DNA from: Bacillus sp. EB01
GTDB lineage: Bacteria; Bacillota; Bacilli; Bacillales; Cytobacillaceae
Assembly (NCBI RefSeq): GCF_000613125.1
Contig: NZ_HG964497.1
Span: forward strand, 354,823 to 418,822
Length of the DNA: 64,000 bases
Reading direction: 5' to 3'
In this document: positions 16,355 through 25,385 of the stretch, piece after piece
Position numbering within the stretch: the first letter of the stretch is position 1
How the letters are laid out: each line of letters opens with the position of its first letter
Notes under the pieces: generated by a model
The model's input: only the letters and a program-made list of their open reading frames with translations
Databases searched by the model: none
Told to the model about the DNA's origin: nothing
Made by a program: the position numbers and the translations under genes

Positions 16355-18859
16355 ATGGGCATCTTAAATAAACTGTTTGATATGAACAAACGCGAAATCA
16401 AGAAGCTTACAAAAATTGCTGACCGGATCGAGGCACTTGCCGACGAAACGGAAAAGCTGACTGATGACCAGCTCCGCGAAAAGACGGAGGAGTTCAAAAA
16501 GCGCTATCAAAATGGTGAATCACTGGATGATTTGCTTGTCGAGGCGTTTGCGGTTGTCCGTGAAGGTGCGAGGCGCGTTCTCGGCCTTTATCCATACCAC
16601 GTCCAGCTAATGGGCGGTGTTTCCCTGCACGAAGGGAACATTTCTGAAATGAAGACTGGTGAAGGTAAGACTTTGACAGCAACCATGCCGGTTTACTTAA
16701 ATGCTATTTCCGGCAAGGGCGTCCATGTTATCACGGTGAACGAATACCTGGCGAGCCGGGATGCGACCGAGATGGGACAGCTTTACAATTTCCTGGGTCT
16801 CTCTGTAGGCCTGAACCTGAACAGCATGACAAAAGAAGAAAAGCAGGAAGCCTACGCAGCTGATATTACCTATGGTACTAACAACGAGTTCGGCTTTGAC
16901 TATCTTCGCGACAACATGGTTCTTTATAAGGAACAAAAGGTCCAGCGCCCACTTTTTTATGCGGTCATAGACGAAGTTGACTCCATATTAATTGATGAAG
17001 CGCGGACTCCGCTGATTATTTCCGGAACTGCTCAAAAGTCGACTTCTCTCTACATCCAGGCGAATGCATTTGTCCGGACGCTAACTAAGGATGAAGATTA
17101 TACGTACGACGAAAAGACAAAAGGCGTTATGCTGACTGAGCAGGGGATTTCCAAATCAGAACGAGCTTTTGGGATTGAAAATCTCTTCGATATCAATCAT
17201 GTAACATTGAATCACCATATCAATCAGGCATTGAAGGCAAACGTCTCGATGCATCTTGATGTGGATTATGTTGTACAGGACGGCGAAATCGTTATTGTTG
17301 ACCAATTCACCGGCCGCTTGATGAAAGGCCGCCGTTATTCCGAAGGCCTTCACCAAGCTATAGAGGCAAAAGAAGGTCTGGAAGTTCAAAACGAGAGTAT
17401 GACTCTTGCGACCATCACCTTCCAGAACTACTTCCGTATGTACGAAAAGCTCGCCGGAATGACAGGGACGGCTAAGACTGAGGAAGAGGAATTCCGCAAT
17501 ATTTATAATATGAACGTTGTCGTTATTCCGACGAACCGCCCAATTGTCCGTGATGACCGTGCGGATTTGATTTACGCAACGATGGATGGTAAGTTCCGTG
17601 CTGTTGTCGAGGACATTGCCGAACGCAATAAAAAAGGCCAGCCTGTCCTAGTCGGCACGGTTGCAATTGAAACTTCAGAATTGATCTCGAAGTACCTGCA
17701 AAAAAAGGGGATCAAACACAACGTCCTGAATGCGAAAAACCATGGACGTGAAGCAGAGATTATTGCTGAAGCCGGCCAAAGCGGCTCGGTTACAATTGCA
17801 ACCAACATGGCAGGCCGAGGTACCGATATCAAGCTTGGCGAAGGTGTAAAGGAAGTTGGAGGTCTTGCCGTTATCGGTACAGAACGCCACGAATCACGCC
17901 GGATTGATAACCAGCTGCGCGGACGTTCAGGCCGTCAAGGAGATCCGGGTGTTACTCAATTCTATTTATCGATGGAAGACGAGCTAATGCGCCGTTTTGG
18001 ATCTGATAATATGAAGGCCATGATGGAACGGCTTGGCATGGATGATTCCCAGCCGATTCAAAGCAAAATGGTTTCTCGCGCGGTCGAGTCAGCTCAAAAA
18101 CGGGTTGAAGGAAATAACTTTGACGCCCGTAAGCAGCTCCTTCAGTACGATGACGTATTGCGCCAGCAACGTGAAATCATTTACAAGCAGCGTAATGACG
18201 TTCTTGAAGCGGAAAATCTACGCAGCATCGTAGAGAACATGATTAAATCGTCAATCGAGCGTGCAGTGGATTCCCATGCGCCACGTGGCGGGGATGAAGA
18301 GGGTTGGAACCTGGATGCGCTTGTCGATTGGGTACATGCCAACCTGCTTCGCGAAGGCGACATAACAATTGATGACCTGAAGGGCAAGTTCCAGGATGAA
18401 ATGGTGGAAACCATTTTTGCTAAGGTAATTGAGCGCTATAATGAGAAGGAAGAAGTGCTTTCATCAGAGCAAATGCGTGAGTTTGAAAAAGTTATCGTAC
18501 TTCGTGCGGTCGATTCAAAATGGATGGACCACATTGATGCGATGGACCAGCTCCGCCAGGGCATTCACCTTCGTGCCTACGCTCAGACCGACCCGCTTCG
18601 CGAATACCAGCATGAAGGCTATGCAATGTTTGAGAACATGGTTGTCTCAATCGAGGATGAAGCAGCCCGTTACATTATGAAGGCAGAAATCCGCAATAAC
18701 CTGGAGCGCCAGGAAGTTGCCAAGGGCGTTGCTGTCAATCCGAAGGCAGACGGGGAAGCCAGCAAGAAAAAGCCTGTCACCAAACAGGTTGACATCGGGC
18801 GCAATGATCCATGCTACTGTGGAAGCGGCAAGAAATATAAAAACTGCCACGGGGCTTAA
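16355..18859 (+). CDS. secA: preprotein translocase ATPase SecA
   Basis: The 834-residue motor drives unfolded secretory proteins through SecYEG using ATP. Walker [12 protein letters not shown], the DEAD-like [21 protein letters not shown], helicase motif [11 protein letters not shown] and [11 protein letters not shown] are present. The C-terminal zinc/SecB-type motif [13 protein letters not shown] ends the protein. Length fits B. subtilis SecA (841). I chose the ATG at 16355, with AAGGAGCG upstream, over the longer frame. In B. subtilis hpf, secA and prfB run in one direction; here secA faces hpf and is opposite to prfB. All exported cytochromes and wall enzymes in this window with Sec signals would depend on it. 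Confidence 0.98.
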   Translation: MGILNKLFDMNKREIKKLTKIADRIEALADETEKLTDDQLREKTEEFKKRYQNGESLDDLLVEAFAVVREGARRVLGLYPYHVQLMGGVSLHEGNISEMKTGEGKTLTATMPVYLNAISGKGVHVITVNEYLASRDATEMGQLYNFLGLSVGLNLNSMTKEEKQEAYAADITYGTNNEFGFDYLRDNMVLYKEQKVQRPLFYAVIDEVDSILIDEARTPLIISGTAQKSTSLYIQANAFVRTLTKDEDYTYDEKTKGVMLTEQGISKSERAFGIENLFDINHVTLNHHINQALKANVSMHLDVDYVVQDGEIVIVDQFTGRLMKGRRYSEGLHQAIEAKEGLEVQNESMTLATITFQNYFRMYEKLAGMTGTAKTEEEEFRNIYNMNVVVIPTNRPIVRDDRADLIYATMDGKFRAVVEDIAERNKKGQPVLVGTVAIETSELISKYLQKKGIKHNVLNAKNHGREAEIIAEAGQSGSVTIATNMAGRGTDIKLGEGVKEVGGLAVIGTERHESRRIDNQLRGRSGRQGDPGVTQFYLSMEDELMRRFGSDNMKAMMERLGMDDSQPIQSKMVSRAVESAQKRVEGNNFDARKQLLQYDDVLRQQREIIYKQRNDVLEAENLRSIVENMIKSSIERAVDSHAPRGGDEEGWNLDALVDWVHANLLREGDITIDDLKGKFQDEMVETIFAKVIERYNEKEEVLSSEQMREFEKVIVLRAVDSKWMDHIDAMDQLRQGIHLRAYAQTDPLREYQHEGYAMFENMVVSIEDEAARYIMKAEIRNNLERQEVAKGVAVNPKADGEASKKKPVTKQVDIGRNDPCYCGSGKKYKNCHGA

Positions 18860-18866
18860 TATATTT

Positions 18867-18898
18867 AAAAAGGAGCGGGCCTGTGCCTGCTCCTTTTT
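18867..18898 (+). terminator. rho-independent terminator after secA
   Basis: AAAAAGGAGC (18867-18876) pairs with GCTCCTTTTT (18889-18898), with partial GC pairing continuing inward. Confidence 0.85.
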
Positions 18899-18922
18899 AA
18901 CATCAATTTGAATTATACCCTT

Positions 18923-18952
18923 AAAAAAACCCGGTTCCTTTTCGGGAACCGG
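18923..18952 (-). terminator. rho-independent terminator after hpf
   Basis: CCGGTTCC (18931-18938) pairs with GGAACCGG (18945-18952). On the minus strand a run of seven T follows. It sits back to back with the secA terminator between the convergent genes. Confidence 0.88.
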
Positions 18953-18967
18953 ATTTGCTATTATTCA

Positions 18968-19519
18968 TTAATGAGCTTCAATCAAGCCGTAACGGCCGTC
19001 GTGGCGCTTATAGACAACGTTTGTACGGTTTGTTTCAGCATTTGTGAAAACATAGAAACTATGGCCAAGCATGTTCATTTGAAGAATTGCTTCCTCACTG
19101 TCCATCGGCTTCAGTTCGAAGCTCTTCTGACGGACCACCTCAAGCTCATCTTCTTCGTCAAAAGTTGCAACCTGAGAGTTCTCACCATTGGCAAACATTG
19201 CAGCAAAATCGCCTTTTTCACGGAACTTACGGTTCACTTTCGTTTTATGTTTGCGGATTTGGCGTTCAAGCTTATCAGTAATCAAGTCAATTGCGGCATA
19301 CATATCTTCATGGCCTTCCTCGGCGCGGAGGACGAGGTGCGGCATCGGGATGGTTACTTCTACTTTGGATGTTTTATCCTGGAACACCTTCAGGTTTACA
19401 TTGACATTCGCTTGCGGTGTTTCGGTAAAATACCTTTCTAGCTTGGAAATCTTCCTTTCCACGTACTCACGTATTGCTGGAGTTACTTCAATGTTTTCAC
19501 CACGAATATTGAAATTCAT
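18968..19519 (-). CDS. hpf: long-form ribosome hibernation promoting factor
   Basis: A 183-residue cytoplasmic protein that pairs 70S ribosomes into inactive 100S dimers in stationary phase or stress. The N-terminal S30AE-type domain spans residues ~1-100 (MNFNIRGENIEVTPAIREYVE). The C-terminal dimerisation domain spans ~125-183 (MDSEEAILQMNMLGHSFYVFTN). A strong AAAGGAGG precedes the ATG. A SigB-like promoter lies upstream, as for B. subtilis yvyD. In B. subtilis many flagellar genes lie between comFC and this gene; here they are absent. Confidence 0.96.
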   Translation of the reverse strand: MNFNIRGENIEVTPAIREYVERKISKLERYFTETPQANVNVNLKVFQDKTSKVEVTIPMPHLVLRAEEGHEDMYAAIDLITDKLERQIRKHKTKVNRKFREKGDFAAMFANGENSQVATFDEEDELEVVRQKSFELKPMDSEEAILQMNMLGHSFYVFTNAETNRTNVVYKRHDGRYGLIEAH

Positions 19520-19564
19520 GTGAAACGCCTCCTTTTGTTAAGACTATGTAAACTATATTCTCTT

Positions 19565-19590
19565 CTACCCTATGAGAATCCTTCTAAAAC
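19565..19590 (-). promoter_or_regulatory. candidate SigB-type promoter of hpf
   Basis: On the minus strand GTTTTA (19585-19590) is followed after 14 bp by GGGTAG (19565-19570). This is close to the SigB consensus GTTTAA-N12-14-GGGTAT. The B. subtilis ortholog is known to be SigB-controlled, which supports the call. Confidence 0.6.
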
Positions 19591-19728
19591 AGAACAAAAA
19601 GTTTGTCGAATCTATGACAAAAGCAACAGCCAAATAGTGACAACCCTTCCCCAATGGGCTTCAAAGGTGATTTAGGCGCTAAATGATGAAGCAAATTTTG
19701 TCGAAATGTCTTTGCTGAACCATGACAA

Positions 19729-20445
19729 TTACCCCCTCGCAATTGTAAATGAGATGATTTCCCTTGCCCCTGCCTCCTTCAAACATTTTGCGGCATGACG
19801 GAGGGTTGAGCCGGTTGTGTAAATATCGTCGACAAGCAGCACCCTTTTCCCGCCCAGGCTGCCTTGATCCACCAGATTGAACACATGGGGTAAATGTATT
19901 CGTTCCTTTCGGGATTTCTTTGACTGCTTTTCAGCATGCTCCCTGCTTAAGAGCGCTGACCACTTAATTCCAGCCTCATGCAAGATGGCCTCTGACTGGT
20001 TAAAACCCCTTTCATAAAGCCGTTCATCGCTTAGCGGAATTGGAACAATCCTATCCGCTTTCAATGAACGTATAACTTTGGCAACTTCATAGGAAAATGC
20101 CTTTGCAATTTGATAATCGCCACGATATTTAAACTTGGCAACTACTTCTTTAAAAAACTCGTTATAAACATATATCGATTTATTTTGATAAAGCAGTCCC
20201 GCCCATTCCGGATCCCGCTCCCAGCGGTGGCAATCATGGCATAGGTCTCCAGTGCGGAAATTTTGAGCCTTGCCAGTGAACAACCTGCCACAAATCCTGC
20301 ACACTTCCCCTTTTATCGGCTCCAGCTTCGAAAAACAAGATTTGCATATTTCCACCTCCTTTGAGGCTGAAAACAAAACTGTCCAGCTTGGTTCTTCACC
20401 GGTCTTGCCACTGCAAAGTACACATCGCTCATTAATAAATAACAT
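19729..20445 (-). CDS. comFC: ComF family protein, phosphoribosyltransferase-like competence protein
   Basis: A 238-residue protein needed in relatives for DNA uptake during transformation. An N-terminal zinc-ribbon-like region carries CX2C pairs (CVLC, CKSC, CRICGR, CHDC). The C-terminal domain is a type I phosphoribosyltransferase with the PRPP loop VLLVDDIYTTGSTL. It follows comFA by 28 bp. The small comFB gene found between them in B. subtilis is missing. The ribosome binding site before 20445 is weak, so translation may depend on comFA. Confidence 0.93.
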   Translation of the reverse strand: MLFINERCVLCSGKTGEEPSWTVLFSASKEVEICKSCFSKLEPIKGEVCRICGRLFTGKAQNFRTGDLCHDCHRWERDPEWAGLLYQNKSIYVYNEFFKEVVAKFKYRGDYQIAKAFSYEVAKVIRSLKADRIVPIPLSDERLYERGFNQSEAILHEAGIKWSALLSREHAEKQSKKSRKERIHLPHVFNLVDQGSLGGKRVLLVDDIYTTGSTLRHAAKCLKEAGAREIISFTIARG

Positions 20446-20473
20446 TTCTTCATCCCTTTATAGTATGCCCTGA

Positions 20474-22000
20474 TTATCCCAACGAATCCTTGATAAGCCC
20501 CTTAACTTTTGCCTCTTTGTTCATCATTTGAATTTGGATTTTGGCCCTCTCCATGGCAATGGTTTTCCCAAAATGAAAATAGGTAACATCTCCTTCCGGA
20601 TGAGCCGCGCTCCTCCCAGTCCGTCCGGCAATTTGGACAAGCGCGCTCTCAGTAAATATCCGGTCCTCAGCTCCAATTACGGCAACATCGATATTGGCCA
20701 GCGTCACACCGCGTTCCAGGATAGTCGTAGTTAATAAAATTGGAATAGATCCCGAGCGAGCATTGCCAACCTTTCCTTTTCGATCAGGGTCTTCAGCGTG
20801 GACTGACTGGATGGCAGGATTTATTTTTTGTAAAATAGGCAAGGCCGTCTGCATGGATTCTATATGCGGGAAAAAGACAAGTGCCTGTTTCTTGGCCGAA
20901 AGCCTTTTTTCAATCCAGCGAAGACATTCAGAAGGCAGTTTTCCTTTTTGAAGCTGACTCTTCCAATTGCCGCACCAGCGGAATTCAGGAACCGGGAGAG
21001 GATTACGGTGAAAACGGGCTGGAATAGTGATATGGGCACGCCTGCCAGACCTGCATTCCCGCTGCCACTTCCTGCTCGGTGTCGCTGTCAGAAATATAGT
21101 CGATGATATAGGCTTCCGCGCCTTTTCTGCTGCATATTGAAGTGCTTCATCTGCTGTATAAGGAAACGCATCGACCTCATCAATAACCATCGTGTCAAAT
21201 GCGTAGTGAAAACGAAGAAGCTGGTGTGTTGTCGTAATTGTAAGCTGTGAATATGTATGGCGGTCCTCGCTCCCTCCATAGAGCGAAGCAATTTTTATAG
21301 AAGGGAAAGCAGCCTGGAGGCGCGGGGTAAGCTCATGGACAACATCCGTACGCGGTGTTGCAATGCATACTCGTTTCTGGTCTTTAAGTGCAGCCTCAAT
21401 CGGTTCAAATAGAAGCTCAGTTTTTCCAGCTCCGCAAACTGCCCAGATTAAAAGGCTTGAATTTTGCTGGACCGCTTCGATTGCGCTATTCGAAGCAATT
21501 CGCTGGCCGGCAGAAAGCGTCCCACTCCATTCAAGGATTTTTTTAGGAGGGTCGAAATGAGGTGGCGGGCCGGCCCAGCTGATCAATGGCGTGCATTCCG
21601 TGATGCGGCCCATCATAATGCAGTTGCGGCAATAGGTACACCTCTCCCCGCACCTGGTACAGGGGAAGGAAGCGAATAGCTTTGGATCCTTGTTGCCGCA
21701 CCTCGCACAGACAGGATGACCTGCCTTTCCCACTATCCCTTTTCTATATTGGACATAGCCATTTTCATAATGCTGATGGATATCTTGTAAGGAGAATTCC
21801 AGGTCATCGAGAAGCAGCTGTTTGCCTGTTAGGATGGATTGAAGCTCAGGGTTGGGTTTAAAAAGGGAGTTTGGCTGCGGCTGCGGAATTGACGTAAGAT
21901 CGGTGATTCTTTTTGAGCCGGACGGGAATTGCGGAATTCCTGACTTGAGATAGGTTGGAAGAGTCGGAGTTATGAGATTGTTTTCTAGCGTGAACCTCAT
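20474..22000 (-). CDS. comFA: competence DNA-uptake helicase-like ATPase
   Basis: A 508-residue DEAD-family ATPase that helps drive single-stranded DNA across the membrane in competent cells. A four-cysteine zinc finger lies at residues ~95-130 (CARCGN, CTRCGERCTYCRNC). Walker A AVCGAGKTE and Walker B MVIDEVDAFPY follow, then TATPSRKW (motif III) and the C-terminal helicase domain with QIAGRTGRSAAHPEGDV. The start ATG overlaps the stop of the NERD gene by 4 bp (ATGA), showing translational coupling. Confidence 0.95.
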   Translation of the reverse strand: MRFTLENNLITPTLPTYLKSGIPQFPSGSKRITDLTSIPQPQPNSLFKPNPELQSILTGKQLLLDDLEFSLQDIHQHYENGYVQYRKGIVGKAGHPVCARCGNKDPKLFASFPCTRCGERCTYCRNCIMMGRITECTPLISWAGPPPHFDPPKKILEWSGTLSAGQRIASNSAIEAVQQNSSLLIWAVCGAGKTELLFEPIEAALKDQKRVCIATPRTDVVHELTPRLQAAFPSIKIASLYGGSEDRHTYSQLTITTTHQLLRFHYAFDTMVIDEVDAFPYTADEALQYAAEKARKPISSTIFLTATPSRKWQRECRSGRRAHITIPARFHRNPLPVPEFRWCGNWKSQLQKGKLPSECLRWIEKRLSAKKQALVFFPHIESMQTALPILQKINPAIQSVHAEDPDRKGKVGNARSGSIPILLTTTILERGVTLANIDVAVIGAEDRIFTESALVQIAGRTGRSAAHPEGDVTYFHFGKTIAMERAKIQIQMMNKEAKVKGLIKDSLG

Positions 22001-23007
22001 TGGGTGCCCTCGAGTTGTTTTTTTAGTAGTAATAAAGGGTCTGCCAGAATCTCTCTTACATTATCAGGCCTATGGTAATTGCGGCCCTTTCCACTTCCTG
22101 AAATAGGGAGCCTTAACCCCCTTAAAAAGTGGGTAATATGATGGCGTTCCGGAAAACCCAAAAATACTCTTAGCTTCGAATTTGTGGCAGTCGGCTCACA
22201 AAGCAGGAAGTAATCGATCACTTTTATTAAATAAGGTTCCTGGAAATCTTTCTTACATGTTGAACAATGAGCTCTCCCCCTGGCATAAGTCATTTGGGTA
22301 AAACAATGGGGGCATGTTACTCCATCCGGCAAGTCTTTCCTCGTTAAATTAAACTCAGGCAGGATGCTTTTTTCATAGGGTGTGTTTAGAGTGAGAAGGT
22401 ATTTACAGATTTCCTGGGCTTGCTTGTCAGTGATTACTTCCTTTTGATAGAACCTTTCCAAATGAAATATTTTATGTGCCATGGAATATGCATGGCCTAT
22501 CCTGTCTGGTTTTTCAGTATTAGTCTGTAATTTGGTTTTTGGGCTGGCAATTGAAATGAGGTAATCAAACGGAAGGTCTGGAAAGTATGTTGTTAGTAGG
22601 GATTTTAGTTTGATGATGATATTTTCAGCTTGGGCAATTGGGTCTTCAAAAGCTTCTTCAGTATCTCCATCCATACGGATTAGCTGGTTAAAAACACCGT
22701 CAAAAAAGAGGATTCCTTTGAAGTTTTTAGATTCAATGACCAAGCAATATCTTCGAGTTAGGATGAGGCAATCGATTTGGAAGTAATCATCTTTGAAGGG
22801 AAGCCGGAGGTCATTAACGATGTAGTAATTCTCATTAGGCAGGAGTTTCAGATAGTAATCCAATTGGGTTTCTCCCCAGTATCCGGCTTTTCGGCGGGAA
22901 AGCTCACCTTCAATTGCTGATTGTTTCGGATTCTCTTTGGGAATGTTTCTCAGCAGTGCTTCCAGCTGGAGAATCTTTAAAGGGATTTTTCTTTCATTCA
23001 CTCTCAA
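21997..23007 (-). CDS. NERD-domain protein with C-terminal zinc ribbon
   Basis: A 336-residue protein. The NERD domain (nuclease-related, PD-(D/E)XK-like fold) covers residues ~40-160. The expected acidic sites are visible: GYWGETQLDYYL, then QIDCLIL and VIESKNFKG (the D...ExK core). Residues ~230-255 contain CPHC...CSTC, a zinc ribbon, and the last ~80 residues are helical and basic (RHHITHFLRGLRL), a possible DNA-contact region. No membrane segment is seen. The start is TTG at 23007 with AGGAGG 7 nt upstream. It overlaps comFA by 4 bp. NERD proteins are presumed nucleases without a settled role; coupling to comFA hints at processing of incoming DNA (inference). Confidence 0.8.
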   Translation of the reverse strand: MRVNERKIPLKILQLEALLRNIPKENPKQSAIEGELSRRKAGYWGETQLDYYLKLLPNENYYIVNDLRLPFKDDYFQIDCLILTRRYCLVIESKNFKGILFFDGVFNQLIRMDGDTEEAFEDPIAQAENIIIKLKSLLTTYFPDLPFDYLISIASPKTKLQTNTEKPDRIGHAYSMAHKIFHLERFYQKEVITDKQAQEICKYLLTLNTPYEKSILPEFNLTRKDLPDGVTCPHCFTQMTYARGRAHCSTCKKDFQEPYLIKVIDYFLLCEPTATNSKLRVFLGFPERHHITHFLRGLRLPISGSGKGRNYHRPDNVREILADPLLLLKKQLEGTQ

Positions 23008-23144
23008 AAATTATCCTCCTTTCTGTTATTGTCACTTTCTTTAGGTAGTAGGTAATTTCCTGCTATACTTTTAATCGTTTTGTGAAAAAAATGTGAACTC
23101 TAGTAAGATAGTATATTGGCGTGCTATTAACTCGCCAGATTATA

Positions 23145-23245
23145 TACATACTATTTCGATTTTATGAATACTTTTTTGAATATATGAATACTTTCTAGAT
23201 TTTATGAACACATTTTCGATTTTATGAAGACTTTTTTGAATTCTA
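23145..23245. repeat. AT-rich direct repeats of ~20 bp
   Basis: Four to five imperfect copies of a unit like GATTTTATGAATACTTTTTT lie in tandem. Variants read ATATATGAATAC, TTTTATGAACAC and TTTTATGAAGAC. The spacing is about 20 bp but not strictly constant. The units are direct, not palindromic, and do not resemble CRISPR repeats. Confidence 0.6.
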
Positions 23246-23493
23246 GTCCGATTCGTCCAAGTGTAAAGAAGTCCGCGTAGCGTTTTGATACTTCCCACTT
23301 TAGTTCATTTTTGCCGCAGATGCTGTGGCGGTTGACTTCTTCGACTTCCTTTTTGATGAGGGCGAGCCCTGCCTGTTTTTCTTTCTCGGGCAAGAGGAGC
23401 AGGTCGGTGGATGAAATAATACCAAATCATAAACCATATAATCACCCTCATTTTAATGGACTTGTATAAATCCTTTCTCTTCCATTTTGGCAA
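23202..23493 (-). pseudogene. frame-shifted remnant of a small ORF
   Basis: Two overlapping frames appear to be pieces of one protein. The upstream piece begins MPKWKRKDLYKSIKMRVIIWF at 23493. After a frameshift near 23425-23435 the sequence continues as GIISSTDLLLLPEKEKQAG and on through LALIKKEVEEVNRHS and FFTLGRIGLEFKKVF. The end runs into the tandem repeat. I do not recognise the family. The continuous sense-like composition across both pieces argues for a decayed gene rather than chance, but the evidence is modest. Confidence 0.3.
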
Positions 23494-23629
23494 AGATTGG
23501 GTAAATGTGGGTCTTTTGGAATGAAACTTAACGAAATGTTCAAGACTTCACAAACTTGAGTGATAAATCTCTCATCGCAGATTCTGCAAATTAACCCAAA
23601 TGTACTCATTAAATAAAACTTTCTTAACG

Positions 23630-23663
23630 CCAAAAAAACAGGCCATCCCAAAAGAGATGGCCT
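23630..23663 (-). terminator. rho-independent terminator after degV
   Basis: AGGCCATC (23640-23647) pairs with GATGGCCT (23656-23663). On the minus strand it is followed by GTTTTTTTGG. Confidence 0.88.
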
Positions 23664-23670
23664 TACCAAA

Positions 23671-24513
23671 CTATCTTTTTTTATACCAGCCTAACCCCAT
23701 GGCACCTTCGCCCAAATGGGTGCCGATAACCGGACCGAAATAGCTTACCGTGAACCTTACTTGTGGAAGATTGGTTTCAAGCTCAGTCTTCCAAGCAATT
23801 GCCTCTGCTTCACGATTGGCATGGATAATGACTGCCTCGTATTCACCTTCAGCAGCCGTTGCCTCTGTTAGAAGCTCGACAATTCGGTTCATAGCTTTTT
23901 TTCGTGTACGGATTTTTTCAAAAGGAACAATCATTTTATCCTCAAAATGAAGAAGCGGCTTTACCTGAAGCAGGCTGCCTATCAAGGCCTGGGCACTTGA
24001 GAGCCGGCCGCCGCGCTGAAGATGGGAAAGGTCATCCACCATAAAGTAGGCCCGCATGGACTTTTTCATTTCATCAAGGCGATTCATGATTGCCTCCGGA
24101 TTTTCACCGCGATTAGCCAATTCAGCTGCTTCAATGGCATAAAAGCCTTGCACCATGCAGCTGATTTCTGAATCGAATGGGTACAAAGCAATCTCATCCA
24201 CCATTGACCCTGCAGTGACCGCCCCCTGGAACGTACCGCTAATTCCGCTTGATAAATGGATGCTGATGACGGCATCATATTCTTTGCCCAGCTGATCAAA
24301 AAGCTCAACAAACAGCCCAATTGGCGGCTGAGAAGTAGTGGGCAGATCTTTTGTTTTCACTTCTTCATAAAAATCTGCTGCAGTGATTTCAACTTCCTCC
24401 TGGTACGCCTCTGTACCAAAGATAACATTCAAGGGGATCATATGTATGTTCAATTGTTCGCGTAATTCCTTCGGTATGTATGCTGTACTATCTGTTACAA
24501 CAGCCGTTTTCAT
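23671..24513 (-). CDS. degV: DegV family fatty-acid-binding protein
   Basis: A 280-residue cytoplasmic protein of the DegV family, which binds fatty acids for the fatty acid kinase system; its cellular role here is not established. The family opening KTAVVTDSTAYIP, the ligand-site region LPTTSQPP, HLSSGISGTFQGA and the C-terminal GPVIGTHLGEGAMGLGW are present. The ATG at 24513 is the natural start; GAGG lies 11 nt upstream. Its place between degSU and comFA matches B. subtilis degV (yviA). Confidence 0.93.
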   Translation of the reverse strand: MKTAVVTDSTAYIPKELREQLNIHMIPLNVIFGTEAYQEEVEITAADFYEEVKTKDLPTTSQPPIGLFVELFDQLGKEYDAVISIHLSSGISGTFQGAVTAGSMVDEIALYPFDSEISCMVQGFYAIEAAELANRGENPEAIMNRLDEMKKSMRAYFMVDDLSHLQRGGRLSSAQALIGSLLQVKPLLHFEDKMIVPFEKIRTRKKAMNRIVELLTEATAAEGEYEAVIIHANREAEAIAWKTELETNLPQVRFTVSYFGPVIGTHLGEGAMGLGWYKKR

Positions 24514-24632
24514 ATAAGTACCATCCTCGCTCAATTATCTATCTTTATATTGTAGCGTAAGCAGGGTGAGATTGCACCTTCCTTTGTAAGAGGCAACTCG
24601 GTTAATTTCCGCTTTTTTCCAATTTGGAAAAT

Positions 24633-24666
24633 AGAACTAGCACAGGGAATCCCCCGTGCTAGTTCT
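24633..24666 (-). terminator. rho-independent terminator overlapping the degU stop
   Basis: AGAACTAGCAC...GGG pairs with CCC...GTGCTAGTTCT (24633-24647 with 24653-24666). On the minus strand ATTTTCC follows. The hairpin starts at the stop codon of degU. Confidence 0.75.
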
Positions 24667-25351
24667 ACCTGACCTCAACCCAGCCGTTTTTAATGGCAAC
24701 TACTACAGCCTGTGTCCGGTCGTTTACATTCATTTTTTGTAAAATATTGCTGACATGGTTTTTCACAGTCTTTTCACTAATAAACAAGGCTTCGCCAATT
24801 CCGCGATTGCTTTTTCCATCAGCCAGCATTTGCAGAACTTCGCATTCCCTCCGTGTCAAAAGATGGAGCGGTCTTCTGATCTCTGTTTGCTGCAAACCAG
24901 CAGCCACACTTTCCTCGGCTGCACCTACAAGCCGGCGGTATTCATTGACAAGATTATGCGTCACCCTTGGATGGAGATAGGAACCGCCAGCTGCTACGAC
25001 TTTAACAGCATCTACGAGGGCATCGGCATCCATTTCCTTAAGCAAGTAGCCTCTCGCCCCAGTCTGTAAGGCATGCATAACATAATTTTCATCATCATGG
25101 ATAGAAAGGATAATAATTTTCGTTTCAGGATAGCGTTCCATGGCAAGCGCGGTTGCTTCTACACCATTCAGCGTTGGCATGTTGATGTCCATGATCACAA
25201 CATCAGGGTCATGTTCCTTGATCAAGTCAAGGGCGCTTGTCCCATCGTCCCCTTCGGCAACCACCTCAAAGGATTTTTCAAATTCAAGAATTCTTTTTAC
25301 TCCTTCACGAAAAAGCTGGTGGTCATCTATAATGACAATCTTAGTTTTCAT
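24665..25351 (-). CDS. degU: response regulator DegU
   Basis: A 228-residue LuxR/FixJ-type response regulator controlling degradative enzymes, competence and motility in B. subtilis. The receiver domain spans residues ~3-120, with the acidic pocket DDH, phosphoacceptor aspartate in VVIMDINMP and conserved lysine in YLLKEMD. The C-terminal LuxR helix-turn-helix ([28 protein letters not shown] region) binds DNA. The ATG at 25351 is 8 nt after GGGAGG; an ATG two codons earlier is too close. Length is one residue short of B. subtilis DegU (229). Confidence 0.97.
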   Translation of the reverse strand: MKTKIVIIDDHQLFREGVKRILEFEKSFEVVAEGDDGTSALDLIKEHDPDVVIMDINMPTLNGVEATALAMERYPETKIIILSIHDDENYVMHALQTGARGYLLKEMDADALVDAVKVVAAGGSYLHPRVTHNLVNEYRRLVGAAEESVAAGLQQTEIRRPLHLLTRRECEVLQMLADGKSNRGIGEALFISEKTVKNHVSNILQKMNVNDRTQAVVVAIKNGWVEVR

Positions 25352-25385
25352 TCTCATCGCCTCCCTGTTCAAACTTCTTCCGCCC

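Larger units (their letters stand above)
23008..23670. other. intergenic region between NERD gene and degV
   Basis: This 663-bp gap holds an AT-rich tandem repeat (about 23145-23245), a frame-shifted short coding remnant (23202-23493) and the degV terminator (23630-23663). No intact gene was recognised. Confidence 0.6.

Noticed and set aside
18908-19441. 177-codon plus-strand frame over hpf
   Set aside because: It is wholly antisense to hpf, has no ribosome binding site and its sequence is a mirror of the conserved gene.
23145-23245. Possible CRISPR array
   Set aside because: Repeats are only ~20 bp apart, imperfect, AT-rich, without unique spacers, and no cas gene is present.
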